DNA of 24,162 bases from Haplosporangium gracile (taxonomy: Eukaryota; Mortierellomycota; Mortierellomycetes; Mortierellales; Mortierellaceae): contig JAAAUF010000647.1 of assembly GCA_015499985.1 (NCBI GenBank), positions 1-24,162 of the forward strand, written 5' to 3'. A model generated the notes under the pieces. The model was not told where the DNA came from and searched no databases. It was given only the letters and a program-made list of their open reading frames with translations. The translations under genes were made by a program, and so were the position numbers. Shown piece by piece: positions 10,923-20,824 of this stretch (the first letter of the stretch is position 1; every line of letters starts with the position of its first letter).

Positions 10923-12510
10923 CTAGTTGAGCGCGTCGAGGCAACTGATCGTTTGGTCGGCAGAGGGGGTCAGGAATGCGTGCACCACGTTGAATACAAG
11001 CGCTATTGACAAAAAGTAAGTGTTTTGGAGGTTAGCAGTGAGAAGCCATACACAACTAATCGAATAAATGAACGCAACAGTTGGACAAACTTACAATCGA
11101 CGGCTTGCCTATTGAATGAGCATATGTATAAAGAAGGATGAATGTCAGTGTCTGCGGTTTGCAACTCGATACTCGCGCAAAAAAAATAAAAATCGCGGGA
11201 AGTGAAAGAAAAAAAACTCTGCTCAAAAAAAAAAAATGGAAACTCTTTAAAACGTAGGGAATGACAAGGGCGACATACAAACCGTGTTCACCGACATCCA
11301 AGCTGCACAATTCTTTTTGAATAACGACGTTCTTGACGAGGGGATTGCTGTCACGAAGGAATCCATTCGTGTATGGAGTCACAGTCTCCTCTAACCTGAT
11401 TTTTTCCTAAAAAAAAAAAAAAGGAAAGACATTCATTAGGCAGCCGTCGATACGCTGCAGTTCAACCTCAAGAGTGAGCAGACAAAGAATAATAACATAC
11501 TTCGAGATGATCATAAGATACTTCACACCTGGGACGATGTTTCCGCCAGCGTTCAAGGTCTTGATAAACTCGGAGTTCTCCAAGAACTGGAAGCTTGAGA
11601 GGTACACTGTGTCAAACACCTATTCGAAGAATAGCAGTTGCGTTAGCGTGTTAGTTTCATATGCGCGTGTCGCAAACCAACGTATTTTCTCTACAGTTCT
11701 TTGTCGTGGGAAGAGGTAACGTACAGCCTTGATGGGGCCATAGTGTCCGAGAAGGGTCAGGAGGTTGACAAGGCCGAAAAGGTTGGTTCCATATTGGAGT
11801 GAACCGATAGCAGTAAACTTGTCTATTGTCAGGAATGAGTGTAGAGACAAGTAAAAGTCAGATATTGAGCGCTACTATTACCCATTTGGCCAATTTTCTT
11901 TCTTCCATGGCATCAGCCTCTGGCACTTACTGACTTTGGGTGCTCCGCCGAGGGATCGCAAGTAGTAGCGAGGCATGATCGAACCCTACATGGATGAATA
12001 ACAAACACAAGTCAGCATGTAGTAACAGAATGAGACGAAGCACTATTATACGACTTTCATATACTACATATCTGAGTGCCCAAAGAGATCGACTCGAGTA
12101 ATGTTGGTGGCCTTCAAGACGATTAACAAAATCTGTCAACTGTTAGGCAGAGCTCTCCATCTTGTCCAGTCCACAAACAATAGGGATCCCATGCAACTGA
12201 CTATAACTGAGCGCAAAGACACAGTATCCCTTGGCGACGAATCGAGGGGCCATGTAGAACCAGTTGTCGATCGCATTGGCGCTGAGTCCATGTACCAACA
12301 CCGAGGCGCGCGGGTGGAGTTCAGACAATTTGCAGTTCCAGTTGTTGAACCCGGCTCTGGCGCGCTTGACAAGGGCGGCGGAGTGGGGGCGATGGCTTCG
12401 TGGATGATGGCGCCGGGCTCGCGGACTGGGACGGGGGTTGCTTGGATGAAGGGTGATACGAGGGTGATCAGCGTCAGAGATACAGACACGAAAGCAGTAG
12501 AGAAATGCAT
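10923..12510 (-). pseudogene. Secreted lipase-like alpha/beta-hydrolase, probable pseudogene
   Basis: Minus strand. The ATG at 12510 opens a signal peptide (MHFSTAFVSVSLTLITL) and a Pro-rich segment. The lipase part then continues in another frame (RAGFNNWNCKLSELHP, LVHGLSANAIDNW, GYCVFALSYSQ). After MESSA comes an in-frame TAA at 12145-12143, where homologs continue with x-QL-x-x-FV. A second frameshift follows at about 12121, and then VLKATNITRVDLFGHS with the nucleophile-elbow start. The expected donor after the elbow reads AT instead of GT (about 12071-12070). Downstream exons are clean: 11985-11931, 11822-11725, 11619-11501, 11395-11279, 11108-11095 (only 14 nt) and 11002-10923. They end with VVHAFLTP and a TAG stop. 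The family is secreted fungal/bacterial lipases of the class-2 type. At the usual catalytic Asp the spliced reading gives Glu (SKLEETVTPY). Alternatives are assembly errors in the 5' half or non-canonical introns. Confidence 0.68.
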
Positions 12511-13280
12511 ATCTTGAAGGCTGTCAGGGGGCAATAGATATGACAAAGGCGATAGTGTTGGTCTGACTGACAGAGAAAGGAAGGGGTGGGTGGGAAAGAT
12601 GAAGACTTGATGAAAAAAAAAGGGCGTTAAAGGGTATTTAAAGAAAAAAAACAGGACGAGCTCGGATACGCTGAGCAGTTCTTTGAGGCAGCTTGCTGGC
12701 ACCCAAAGGCGCAAAGAGACCGAGTAAAGCGTATCGATGCACCAAAACGTGAATGACTGAGATGTAAGCTGAAATCAGGGCGGTCCCTGGGAAGCGGAGA
12801 GGAATGGGTGACAAGAAAGCGATTTCTATTTGTTTAGATTAGTAACCGATGAAGCAGCGCTGCCAAATCGATGTACTAATCTCAAAAGTTGATTCAGGCA
12901 CCATTGTCGGTCGCAATTCCTGGCATTCCACGCTTAGTAGAAGCCCAACGGAAAAGCAGGTAGGCCAATGAGCAAGTCTAGTTGTTCTCGACTGCCGATT
13001 CAGGTACATCTTTCCACATATACAAACACCTGTTGTCATTTGTTGTTGCTGTTGACATTTTAATCCTGCTTTATTGGTTGACAGGTGGCAGCTGACAGGG
13101 TCTAAGGACATCCTTGTCACACCCTCTACACACTCCACATAAGCGGTCGATGCGTTCTGTTTGTGGGGCAATTGGAGTGGAGTGGAGAAATTGGGGAGTT
13201 AAGGCTGAAAGTTAAAATATTATTTGTCCCTGCAGGTTGCACACTAAAGAAAAAATGTGAACGGCGTAGGAATGTGGACG

Positions 13281-13304
13281 ACAAACAAACAAACAAACAA
13301 ACAA
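13281..13304. repeat. (ACAA)n microsatellite
   Basis: Five to six uninterrupted ACAA units are followed by a degenerate tail. It is a simple sequence repeat in an otherwise empty intergenic region, with no sign of a function. Confidence 0.9.
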
Positions 13305-14550
13305 CAAAACTAACCCGCTTCGACCGGCCGAGTGCATAAAAAACTCGATCCGTAACGAGTCCAAGACAGATACACATTTGCTCAAGCCGTGCAAACCAGA
13401 ACGCGATGATTGTGCTTAAGTAAACCCTTTACATTGTGTCGAAGTGCACATGCCACGTAACTCTTGATGAAATCTAGAAATGACACATAAAAAAATACTA
13501 ACACCAGCTTCAATTCATGCACTCGCACCGGCTCTTGCCCCCACACTCAACAAGTCATCTTAGTTCTCACGGCAATTTCGGATACGATCATTGTAGTTGT
13601 ATTTCTTCGCTTCGCATCCAACATTGGCCGTCCTTTTGATCTCTCTCATCCTAAACATTTCACCTTTTGAAAGGAAGTGTTGTGGAAATAATACACGAAA
13701 CCATTTTTTTTTATCGTAGAGCGAACACAAACAAATATCAAAAAATCGGGTGTCGCCTAACTACAGTTGACTGTACATTATCGCTTTCTTGTCCTCCTCT
13801 GGTTCAACTTCATTCAACAAGTCGTCGCTCTATCACCCTGGATGTACCCGTCGAATGGCTATGTTTTGATTGTTCGCCCAAACGACGTTGCGCACCCTAC
13901 CTCTCTGATCGACGAGTATTGGCCATAGATCTAGCTTGTTTATGTTCAATATCGGAAGGACCATTGCCGGCACCGTCTCGTTTTTCTAGATGGTTGTCGA
14001 TAGCGGATTTCAAAGCGGTAAATCGTCGTGCTCGCTGACAGCGGCAAGTGCCACTCCTTTCTGAAGACCCAAGACGCCTGTTAAGAGCAGACAACTGACG
14101 GTCATTGCAAAAGCGCATACAAGTTGGCATTAATCCTGCACGAAAGTAGGAAATGGGTGCATTGGACTATCCGATGACTTGAGCTGTAAGCGGTTCGGCC
14201 ATCGCTCCAACAGATAGGACGCGTTCGATAAGTCTTAAGACGAATGCCAAAAAAAATAGAATGGAGGTCGGTATGTGAACATAGTAAACTACATAAACAT
14301 TCATGTCAACAAGCACAATTGCAACTGTGGGCGAAATTGCAATGGTTAGCAACCCTACCAAATTGAAGGGGCTCGTCTTTTCTAGGAAAAAAATATAAAG
14401 TTGAGGCGCGGATGCATGTACAAGCGAGTGGTGTTCGGATCCAGGATTAAGGAAATATAGGCGCTAGTGGTGACAGGCGCTGTTTAGCAATGCTAGGTCG
14501 ACATGAAACGCTTCATGGACAGAAATCCATACAGTCCGCAAGTTGATCGA

Positions 14551-14997
14551 TCATTCGATCGCAGCGGTCACTCTGGGCTGTAGCAGCTCTTTCGCCAGCT
14601 CCTGGTCGACGTCGAGGATATCCAAAAAAAAATCGCATTGTTGTTGCACCCTTAGTGGCGGATACATAAAAAAACCTTGATTGATGGATGTCGATGTCGA
14701 GTTCGAGCTCATTATGTTAAATCGTAAACCCTGGCCGATGCCAATCTGTTGGCGTGATCGTCCATTAGATTGTAGGTTAAAGCAGTTCGATTCATCTCCT
14801 GGATCCTTATTGTTCTGGCCGTCGTTGCTAGGTCGAATTGTTAACAAGCAAGAGAGGTACTACTGCTGCAAAGTTACTGAAGTAGAACAGGTTTCATGCT
14901 GTTGGTTGTATCTTGATGATCCTCCAAACTGTAGGTTGCAGTACGTCTTTTAAAAATTGTTGTTGCTGCTTGCTTCTGTTATCGTTTCTGGTTGCAT
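14551..14997 (-). other. Doubtful small minus-strand gene candidate or remnant
   Basis: On the minus strand a TATAAAA box (15092-15086) precedes an ATG at 14997 by about 90 bp. The frame from this ATG is interrupted by TAA and TAG, but the same frame then runs open from about 14847 to a stop near 14551. That open part has a polar, Gln/Asn/Ser-rich composition and ends in an acidic amphipathic stretch (DILDVDQELAKELLQPRV). A branch-like TTAAC followed by CCTAG just before the long open part could be an acceptor that would skip the stops. I recognise no family, and codon use is not convincing. It could equally be a decayed gene or chance. Confidence 0.15.
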
Positions 14998-15483
14998 GGT
15001 CTATGATAGCATGAATGGGAGGATCAGCCGATTTTTTGTGGAGAGGTATATGAGCACAAAGGGCAATGATGATGAAAGTGGGGGCTTTTATATTGAGTAG
15101 AGTAAATTTGATGATGTGACAGAAATGCGCAAAATGGTCTCAGACGCGACAGTTTATCTGTCGAAGGAAATGAGCGCGTTTTTTTTTACTTCGTTGATGC
15201 GTCTTCAAGAGAGTATTGGTGGGTACTTGGTTCATGAGAGACAAAGAAGGCACTCCTCCGTCCATTGTCCCGACGCTCGATCTTATTCGCCTCACTCATT
15301 TGTCATACCTTTTACCTCTCTTGGCATTTATCTCCAGTGATTCGCGCCTATACAAACTGTACATGTCTTCTCACGATCTTTCCTATCCTTCCGGCTGTGC
15401 TCCCTCGACAGAAGGTGTCAAAGTTCTTTCGCGCGCTCATTAACGAAACCCAGTCGGTCGTCACGTGCAAATAGCCCTTTCTT

Positions 15484-15522
15484 GAGAGCCCTTATTTACC
15501 TGACGCAGGCCATGCGATGAAT
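15484..15522 (+). repeat. Left terminal inverted repeat of the MITE
   Basis: It starts GAGAGCCCTTATTT and contains ACGCAGGCCATGCGAT at 15503-15518. It pairs with the right end (about 15726-15764) read on the other strand, which starts GAATTCCCTTATTT. Mismatches are confined to positions 3-5, a short stretch after the CCCTTATTT block, and the inner edge. Confidence 0.85.
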
Positions 15523-15725
15523 GATCTTCGAGAAAAAAACCTTAAAGGGCCCTAAAAAACCCTTAAAAAACACCCTAAAAGTTTCATGCCTGAGCAGCTT
15601 CCCAAAGCACCCTTGATGAGCCCTGAAGACCTCAGAGGAAAAGTGGATGCTATTATTGCTACCCAGGGAGTCAAAGGGACAAAAAAAACCATTTAAAAAT
15701 GCGTAAAACCCTCCATGGATTGGGA

Positions 15726-15764
15726 ATCAATCGCATGGCCTGCGTAGGCGAAATAAGGGAATTC
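15726..15764 (-). repeat. Right terminal inverted repeat of the MITE
   Basis: It is the mirror copy of the left end, ending at 15764 directly before the right target-site duplication. The shared 16-base block on the plus strand here reads ATCGCATGGCCTGCGT at 15730-15745. Confidence 0.85.
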
Positions 15765-15955
15765 CCCTTTCTTCGTGCCTGTATTTTGAGTCATCCTCGA
15801 TGGATCAAAAAGGGTTCGCCGCAACTTGTAGTTTTTTGAAGGAGAACAAAAGAGGACAGAACTTTCTTTCTTTGCCCTCTTCCTTTCCTTTTATCCCAAC
15901 TCTCTTCTCTCAACCAACAACCACAACAACAACCGACAATAAACCAAAAACAACA

Positions 15956-17384
15956 ATGCCTCTCAACAAGCCAACAATCTGTGTGCTCGGATGCGGAACC
16001 ATGGGAATCGCAATCATCAGGGGAACACTCGACTCCATCACAGGATCAACCTCTGTCCAGTCCTCATCCAAGATCGCTCACGCCACCGCTGTAACTTCAA
16101 CAACAGATGAGAGCGAGGAGGCGGAAGACTTGCTCCGCCCAGCTGGGTTTATTGCTTGTGTGAGCCATCAAGATTCAGCTGCCAAACTCAAAAAGACGCT
16201 TGGAGAACAGGTCAAGGTCCTTCATGGAACTGCAGGAAACGTCCAGGGTGTCACTGAAGCGGATGTTATTCTTCTCTGGTACATCTCCCCTTTGTTCTTC
16301 TCACAGCACACCGCTGGCAAGCTGGCGTAGATCAGACATGTGTATCAACATTGCTCAGTAAGACCGACGAGAGAGACTAACGCTGCTTTTGAATCTCAAA
16401 TTTTAGCACAAAGCCCCAGGTGGCCAAGGCGGTACTTTCAGCACCCGGGATCCAGGAGGCCTTGACAGACAAACTGCTGGTCAGTATCTGTGCCGGAGTC
16501 ACGATTGAGCAGCTCCAGTCCTGGACTACCCCCACCACCACCGTCATCCGCGCCATGCCCAACACCCCCTGCAAGGTAAAAAGAGCCCTTTTTGTTGAAA
16601 AAGATAAGATCATGAAAAACAAATTTGAATTCACCCACCCCCCCTTTCAAGAAAACGATAATACTAACAGACTTACCTTGAATTTTTGTATTTTGGACCA
16701 ATGGTAGATTCGGGAAGGAATGACCGTGTTGTCGTGTGGACCTAACACGGACGCCCAGTCGATGAGCTTCACTTCCAATATCTTTTCGACCCTTGGAAGG
16801 TGCAGGATTTTAGACGAGAAGCATCTTGACGCCGTCACCGCCCTTGCCGGCAGTGGACCTGCCTTCGCCTGGTAAGGGAGATATATTGATCGTTGTTATC
16901 GTAGTCGTGGCACGCTGCCTACAGGACGTTGATCTACCTCAATGATGCTAATCAAGACTTTTGCTGCTATTGTTGTTGTGCATAGTGTGATGCTGGAGGC
17001 ATTGGCTGATGGTGGAGTTATGATGGGTCTTCCTCGCGATGTTGCTACAGAGCTCGCTGCCCAAGGTAATACGTCGTTGCATTGATTGATGAGAACAAAT
17101 ACACGTATAGGAACCTTGCAGGAAAAGGGACAATGATCTAACCAATGATGATGCGATTACTTTTTGATTCCTGTTTGGCTCTGATAGTTCTTCAAGGCGC
17201 AGCAAGGATGGTGTTGACAACAGGAGCCCACCCTGCGGCGATCAAGGATTCTGTTACAACCCCTGGAGGATGCACGATTGCTGGACTGTTGACGATGGAG
17301 GATGGCAAGATCCGGTCGACCCTTGCACGTACCATCCAGGAGGCTACCACCGTTGCTTCTACTCTTGGACGGGACAAGAAGTAA
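15956..17384 (+). CDS. PRO3: Pyrroline-5-carboxylate reductase
   Basis: Exons 15956-16278, 16407-16575, 16708-16871, 16986-17065 and 17188-17384 join in phase to 310 aa. The enzyme reduces 1-pyrroline-5-carboxylate to L-proline with NAD(P)H, the last step of proline synthesis. The N-terminal Rossmann fold shows VLGCGTMG (GxGxxG, residues 12-17). Exon 2 has the LLCTKPQVA and AMPNTPC motifs. Exon 3 ends in the conserved VTALAGSGPAFA segment. The C-terminal helical domain (VLQGAARMV, then HPAAIKDSVTTPGGCTIAGL) forms the substrate-binding dimer domain and matches the family signature. The protein is slightly longer than the usual 270-285 aa because of a Ser/Thr/Glu-rich insert around residues 30-60. 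The start is the only ATG in a CAACAATGC context before the Rossmann motif. The gene is followed head-to-tail by the ADP-ribosylglycohydrolase gene, with no functional link evident. Confidence 0.95.
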
Positions 17385-17439
17385 AGCAAAGGGAACGAAT
17401 GGAGCACATGTATGTACTTTAGATCCCCTTGTCTGTATA

Positions 17440-17445
17440 AATAAA
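17440..17445 (+). terminator. Poly(A) signal AATAAA of the P5C reductase gene
   Basis: A canonical AATAAA lies 55 bp after the TAA stop, in a short AT-rich 3' UTR. It is well placed for cleavage before the promoter of the next gene, which starts coding at 17638. Confidence 0.6.
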
Positions 17446-17637
17446 ACTATCTACGAAATCATATGTGTGTGTCGCTTTTAGGCGCTCCAAGTGGCGTTAA
17501 TTTTTTTCTCCATTCCCCCACAATATTTAAATTTCGGTCGACACGACTCTCTTTTTGCATTTCTTCCTCTCTTTTCACTCCACTCGCCATCCGCAATACA
17601 CAGAACACAAAAACAAACAACATCCAAAACACTTAGG

Positions 17638-19654
17638 ATGGCAACATCTTTCTCGACACTGACCAAGGACCAACTCCACGACCGAATTCGCGGTGTTCTC
17701 TATGGTAAGTGACAGCCTTGGATGGCAACAGAGCTTAACATCGGAGGTATCGAAAGTGTGAGAAAAAAGGCGCCTTCATGTTGTTTTCTGTGCTGAGACT
17801 GTGCTGACACTGTGTAACTCTATTCTCTGCTTTTTGTAGGAAATGCGGTGGGCGATGCGTATGGGCTGGCGACAGAGTTCATGACAAAGAAAAACGCCCG
17901 CGCCCTCTACGGCAACGGACCCATCGCCTTTGGCAACGAACCTGGGTAAGTCGTGACCGAGTCTCACACTTGCCTCATATCTGTTGCCAGCAGACATGTG
18001 TACTCATACTACAAACATAAATCTTGGTACTTCGCTGACATAGATACCCTGTCTGGGAGGACAGCCACCGATCCAAATGGGACAGGAATGACTTTACGGA
18101 CGACACGGACCAATTGCTGCTGATTCTACAGTCACTGGAGCAGACCCGGGATGGACGACTGCACGCCACCAATTTTGCGAAGCGACTGAAGGAGTGGAGT
18201 TTGATTGGGTTCCCGGAGTTGGGGACCCCTCCTCGTGGGATCGGGTACACTGTGGGGTCGGTTCTTACCCATCCGGACTTTCGATTCAACCCGCACCGAG
18301 CTGCCTTTGATGTAAATCTTTGTCTTTATCTTCTTTGAGGATGGATCATCCCTCGCCATTTTGACTGTCATTTTGACTTTTTGATAGCTTTGCCCAATTC
18401 GACAACGGAGGAGGCAAAGCAAAAACAAAAAGAAAAGAAAAGGCAAAGCATCAACTGATCAAAATTTATTTGCACTAAAATTACTCTCCCTTATTTCACG
18501 CCACGTGTGTTACTTGCTGCTATTCTTAGGTCTGGGACTCGCGAGGACGAATGCTGGCGGCTAACGGCGCAGTGATGCGAACATCCGTACTGGGTGTCGA
18601 GTCCTTCTGGGACGAACATCGTGTAGTCGAGAACTCTCTCGCCGCTGCCAAAATCACCCACGCCGACCCTCGTTCGATCATTAGCGCATTGATCGCATCC
18701 GTTCTGATCTCGCGCTTGCTTCGAGGAGGAGGACAGGACGCTGCCCAGGATGCTAAACGAGCCTGGAACCCGAAACTGGTCGAGAAGAAGTACAAGGAAT
18801 CGTTGCTGGATTACCTCAGACGGGGTACTAATCTGAAGGGCGAGAAATTTGAGGAACCAGAGTATGAGGAGGAGACCGAGATCAGCACTTTCAAGAACAA
18901 GAACAGCAAAGCTATCCCACGAATGTTGCCCCAGCAACAACAACAGGCCAACAAGGGGTTCTGGGGGAAGATCAAGGAGTTTGCAGTGGGTAGTGATGAG
19001 CCCGTTGTCGAGCGAAAGGAGAGGGAGCGACCACCTGTTAAATTGAGGGATGATATCGGATGGGTTGGCGTGGATGCTGTCGGTGAGGAGAATGCCATGG
19101 GACAATTGGCGCGATCAGTCGTCAACGACTACCTGTTCTTGATCCTCCACACTGACGTGGTCCCTTCCACCATTAAGGTTGGACACCAGCTGGACCAGAA
19201 TGAGGATGCTGAGATAAGCCCTCCAGTTCCAGCGCCTATGACAAGCGTTCAGGACAAGTGGGCCAAGGAGCTGCAAGAACACTGTTTCCCCAAGGACCTG
19301 GACCACCTCGAGCTGGACGACAATGCCAAAATAGGGTACACTTTCAAGTGTGTTGGAGTCGGCTTCTATGCCGTGACTCGTAGGGTCGACCCTAGTCCTA
19401 CTGACAAGGCTTATGAGGGTCCAAGCGGGCTGTTCCGTGGAGTAATGGAGCAGGTGGTGCTGGAGGCAGGCGACGCAGACACCAACGGCGCAGTTATGGG
19501 CTCGTTGCTTGGTGCTCGGTTTGGGCTGGAGAAGGGGCTTCCAAAGAATTGGTGGACAGAGTTGAAACATCGTGAGTGGCTGGACCCGACGATTGAACAG
19601 TTTGCGACTCGCGTCTTGTCAATGTATGAGACTGCCTCCGAGAAGAAAAAGTAA
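17638..19654 (+). CDS. ADP-ribosylglycohydrolase (ARH/DraG family)
   Basis: Exons 17638-17704, 17840-17945, 18044-18311 and 18530-19654 join in phase to 521 aa. The family removes ADP-ribose from proteins or nucleic acids with the help of two Mg2+ ions. Metal-binding and catalytic motifs are present: GNAVGDAYG (residues 23-31), FTDDTD (75-80) and DADTNG (462-467). Also conserved are NGAVMR near 160 and the closing GSLLGARFG helix. The protein is much longer than single-domain ARH or DraG enzymes (about 300-360 aa). The extra length is mostly a charged, Gln/Glu/Lys-rich insert at about 215-350. No signal peptide is seen, so it is probably intracellular. A CACGTG motif occurs in intron 3 (18502-18507). 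The family call is firm; the substrate (Arg-, Ser- or DNA-linked ADP-ribose) cannot be told from sequence. Confidence 0.92.
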
Positions 19655-19979
19655 GCCTTTTTGTTCCCTTTCTTCTCTCAACAAGTACTAGTGTTTCTTC
19701 ACGATAAACACGAACAAAAAACAATGTCATTCCTCAAACACGAATACATGAAAATAAAAAAAGTGGTATGATCTTAATGGATGCAACATGGATGCTGACT
19801 ACTTGATGGGTTAAAGATTGAGGGGAGGAGGAGGAGGGGGTGGAAATAAGCTTATGCTATCGCTAGGATCAACCTTAGGTATAGGGAAGTGGAATGAGGC
19901 TGGGCAGCGTGCATAAGACGTAAGAAGCAACAACTTGCGCCACACATGGTTGCTGGGTTGTTGTCATTATTATCGTTTT
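19655..19979. other. Convergent spacer between the hydrolase and ML-type genes
   Basis: This 325-bp region holds the two 3' UTRs of converging genes. A purine-rich patch (GGAGGAGGAGGAGG-like, near 19822-19842) is the only notable feature. No coding sequence is seen. Confidence 0.5.
19753..19758 (+). terminator. Likely poly(A) signal of the ADP-ribosylglycohydrolase gene
   Basis: AATAAA lies 98 bp after the TAA stop in A-rich sequence. It is the only canonical hexamer between this stop and the convergent gene that ends at 19980. Confidence 0.5.
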
Positions 19980-20680
19980 CTAAAGGAGTTTAAGCTCACC
20001 CTGGAGGCAAATGACGGTATCTGCGTTCCTTTCGCCCGGACGAGTGATCACGACCTTATATTTGATTTCAGTGTTTGTTGTGTATCTGAATTCCCCAGGG
20101 AGGAAACTGCACACCGTGATCGTGTCACTGTAGCCCAAGGGGATGGGTGTCACTGGGGCGTCCTTCAACGCTCCGCTGAGATCCACAGACCACTTCTTAT
20201 TGATTTTATCTAATGTATTGCGGGTGGGGGTATATTTCATCGGTTATTTCGTTTGTCATCTGCGATGTAAGATGTAAATATGTTGTTGAAGGGGAAAAGA
20301 AGTTGAAGAAGAGTTGATTACCTTTCTTGGCATAAAAGGTAACTTCGGAACCCGTGATCGGCATCTCGGACTTGAACTCTCCCATGATATCGAGACAGAT
20401 CTTGTTTAGCGAATTTTGACCATCGGGGAAGGAAAATTTGTCATCCTCATACTCGTAATGCTGTTTGTTGATAGAACGTGAGGAAAAAAGGAACGTGAGA
20501 ACCCGAGAAAAAAAGTGATTAGAACAGGTCGATTAAAGTGAGACGTATAGGCTTAAAACAGAAACAGAAAAAAAAAACACGTACTTTGCTGGAGTGTCGG
20601 TTACAGAGCTCGAGGTCTGCGTTTGCGGTGGAGGAGAAAAGGGCAGTGGCCAGGAGTGCCAAAGGTACCAGGTACTTCAT
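19980..20680 (-). CDS. Small secreted protein, probable ML (NPC2/MD-2-like) lipid-binding domain
   Basis: Minus-strand exons 20680-20585, 20460-20322 and 20209-19980 join in phase to 154 aa. An N-terminal signal peptide (MKYLVPLALLATALFSSTANA) precedes a mature chain of about 133 aa with four Cys: near the mature N-terminus (LELC), KICLDI, TVCSFLPGEF and the final VICLQGELKLL. Size, secretion, spacing of Cys pairs, the beta-rich pattern and the closing C-x-x-G-x-hydrophobic strand fit the ML superfamily. That family binds sterols or phospholipids in a beta-sandwich pocket, as NPC2 and fungal PG/PI transfer proteins do. The start at 20680 is the only ATG giving a signal peptide; the longer frame upstream opens with TTG. 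The ML assignment is moderate, since I rely on pattern rather than an alignment. Expression in the secretory pathway is very likely. Confidence 0.75.
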
Positions 20681-20788
20681 CGTGTTGTAGTGTTTGTTGC
20701 TGTGCAAGTAGTAGGATTGGAGAGGGAGAGTTGAGCTGGAATGGGCGAAGAGTGGAGAGAGTCGGTGGATAATGAGAAAGTGTGTGTA

Positions 20789-20824
20789 GGGAGAGAAGAA
20801 GGGAGAGAAGAAGGGAGAGAAGAA
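20789..20824. repeat. Three perfect tandem 12-bp units
   Basis: GGGAGAGAAGAA is repeated three times without change, followed by GGGG. On the minus strand this is a TTCTTCTCTCCC array about 110-145 bp before the start of the ML-type gene, where polypyrimidine promoter tracts are common in fungi. Confidence 0.95.

Larger units (their letters stand above)
12511..15474. other. Gene-poor intergenic region
   Basis: About 3 kb separate the start of the lipase-like gene from the MITE-like element. I find no recognisable domain, tRNA or rRNA. Visible items are an (ACAA)n microsatellite near 13281, a small unrecognised minus-strand frame at 14130-13897 that does begin with ATG, a hydrophobic minus-strand frame at 14361-14167 without ATG, and a doubtful minus-strand candidate at 14997-14551 reported separately. 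Base composition is lower in GC than the coding regions, with frequent A and T runs. Confidence 0.6.
15475..15773. mobile_element. MITE-like element with 9-bp target-site duplication (Mutator-type)
   Basis: A 281-bp element at 15484-15764 is flanked by the direct repeat CCCTTTCTT at 15475-15483 and 15765-15773. Its ends are inverted repeats that align without gaps over about 37 bp. Both begin GA, share CCCTTATTT nine bases long, and share an identical 16-mer, ACGCAGGCCATGCGAT. The interior has no open frame for a transposase and holds short A-rich AAACCCTT-like units near the left end. A 9-bp duplication with long inverted ends is the hallmark of Mutator-like elements (established knowledge), so this is inferred to be a non-autonomous member. 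Its right end lies 182 bp before the ATG of the P5C reductase gene. Confidence 0.8.

Noticed and set aside
11986..12071. AT-AG (non-canonical) intron that would restore a GHSDG elbow in the lipase
   Set aside because: It is phase-consistent, but AT-AG introns are very rare, and the gene carries three other lesions nearby, so a mutated GT donor is simpler.
13897..14130. 77-aa ATG-started minus-strand frame, Arg-rich
   Set aside because: There is no recognisable family, no clear promoter, and its length is within chance expectation. It could only be rescued by expression or conservation data.
14167..14361. Hydrophobic minus-strand frame with two membrane-like stretches
   Set aside because: It starts with TTG, has no convincing upstream exon, and AT-rich DNA commonly gives hydrophobic frames.
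12511..15474. tRNA, rRNA or CRISPR-like content in the large gap
   Set aside because: I found no B-box-like GGTTCGAATCC arrangement with a paired acceptor stem, no rRNA motif, and no spaced repeats beyond a simple ACAA microsatellite.
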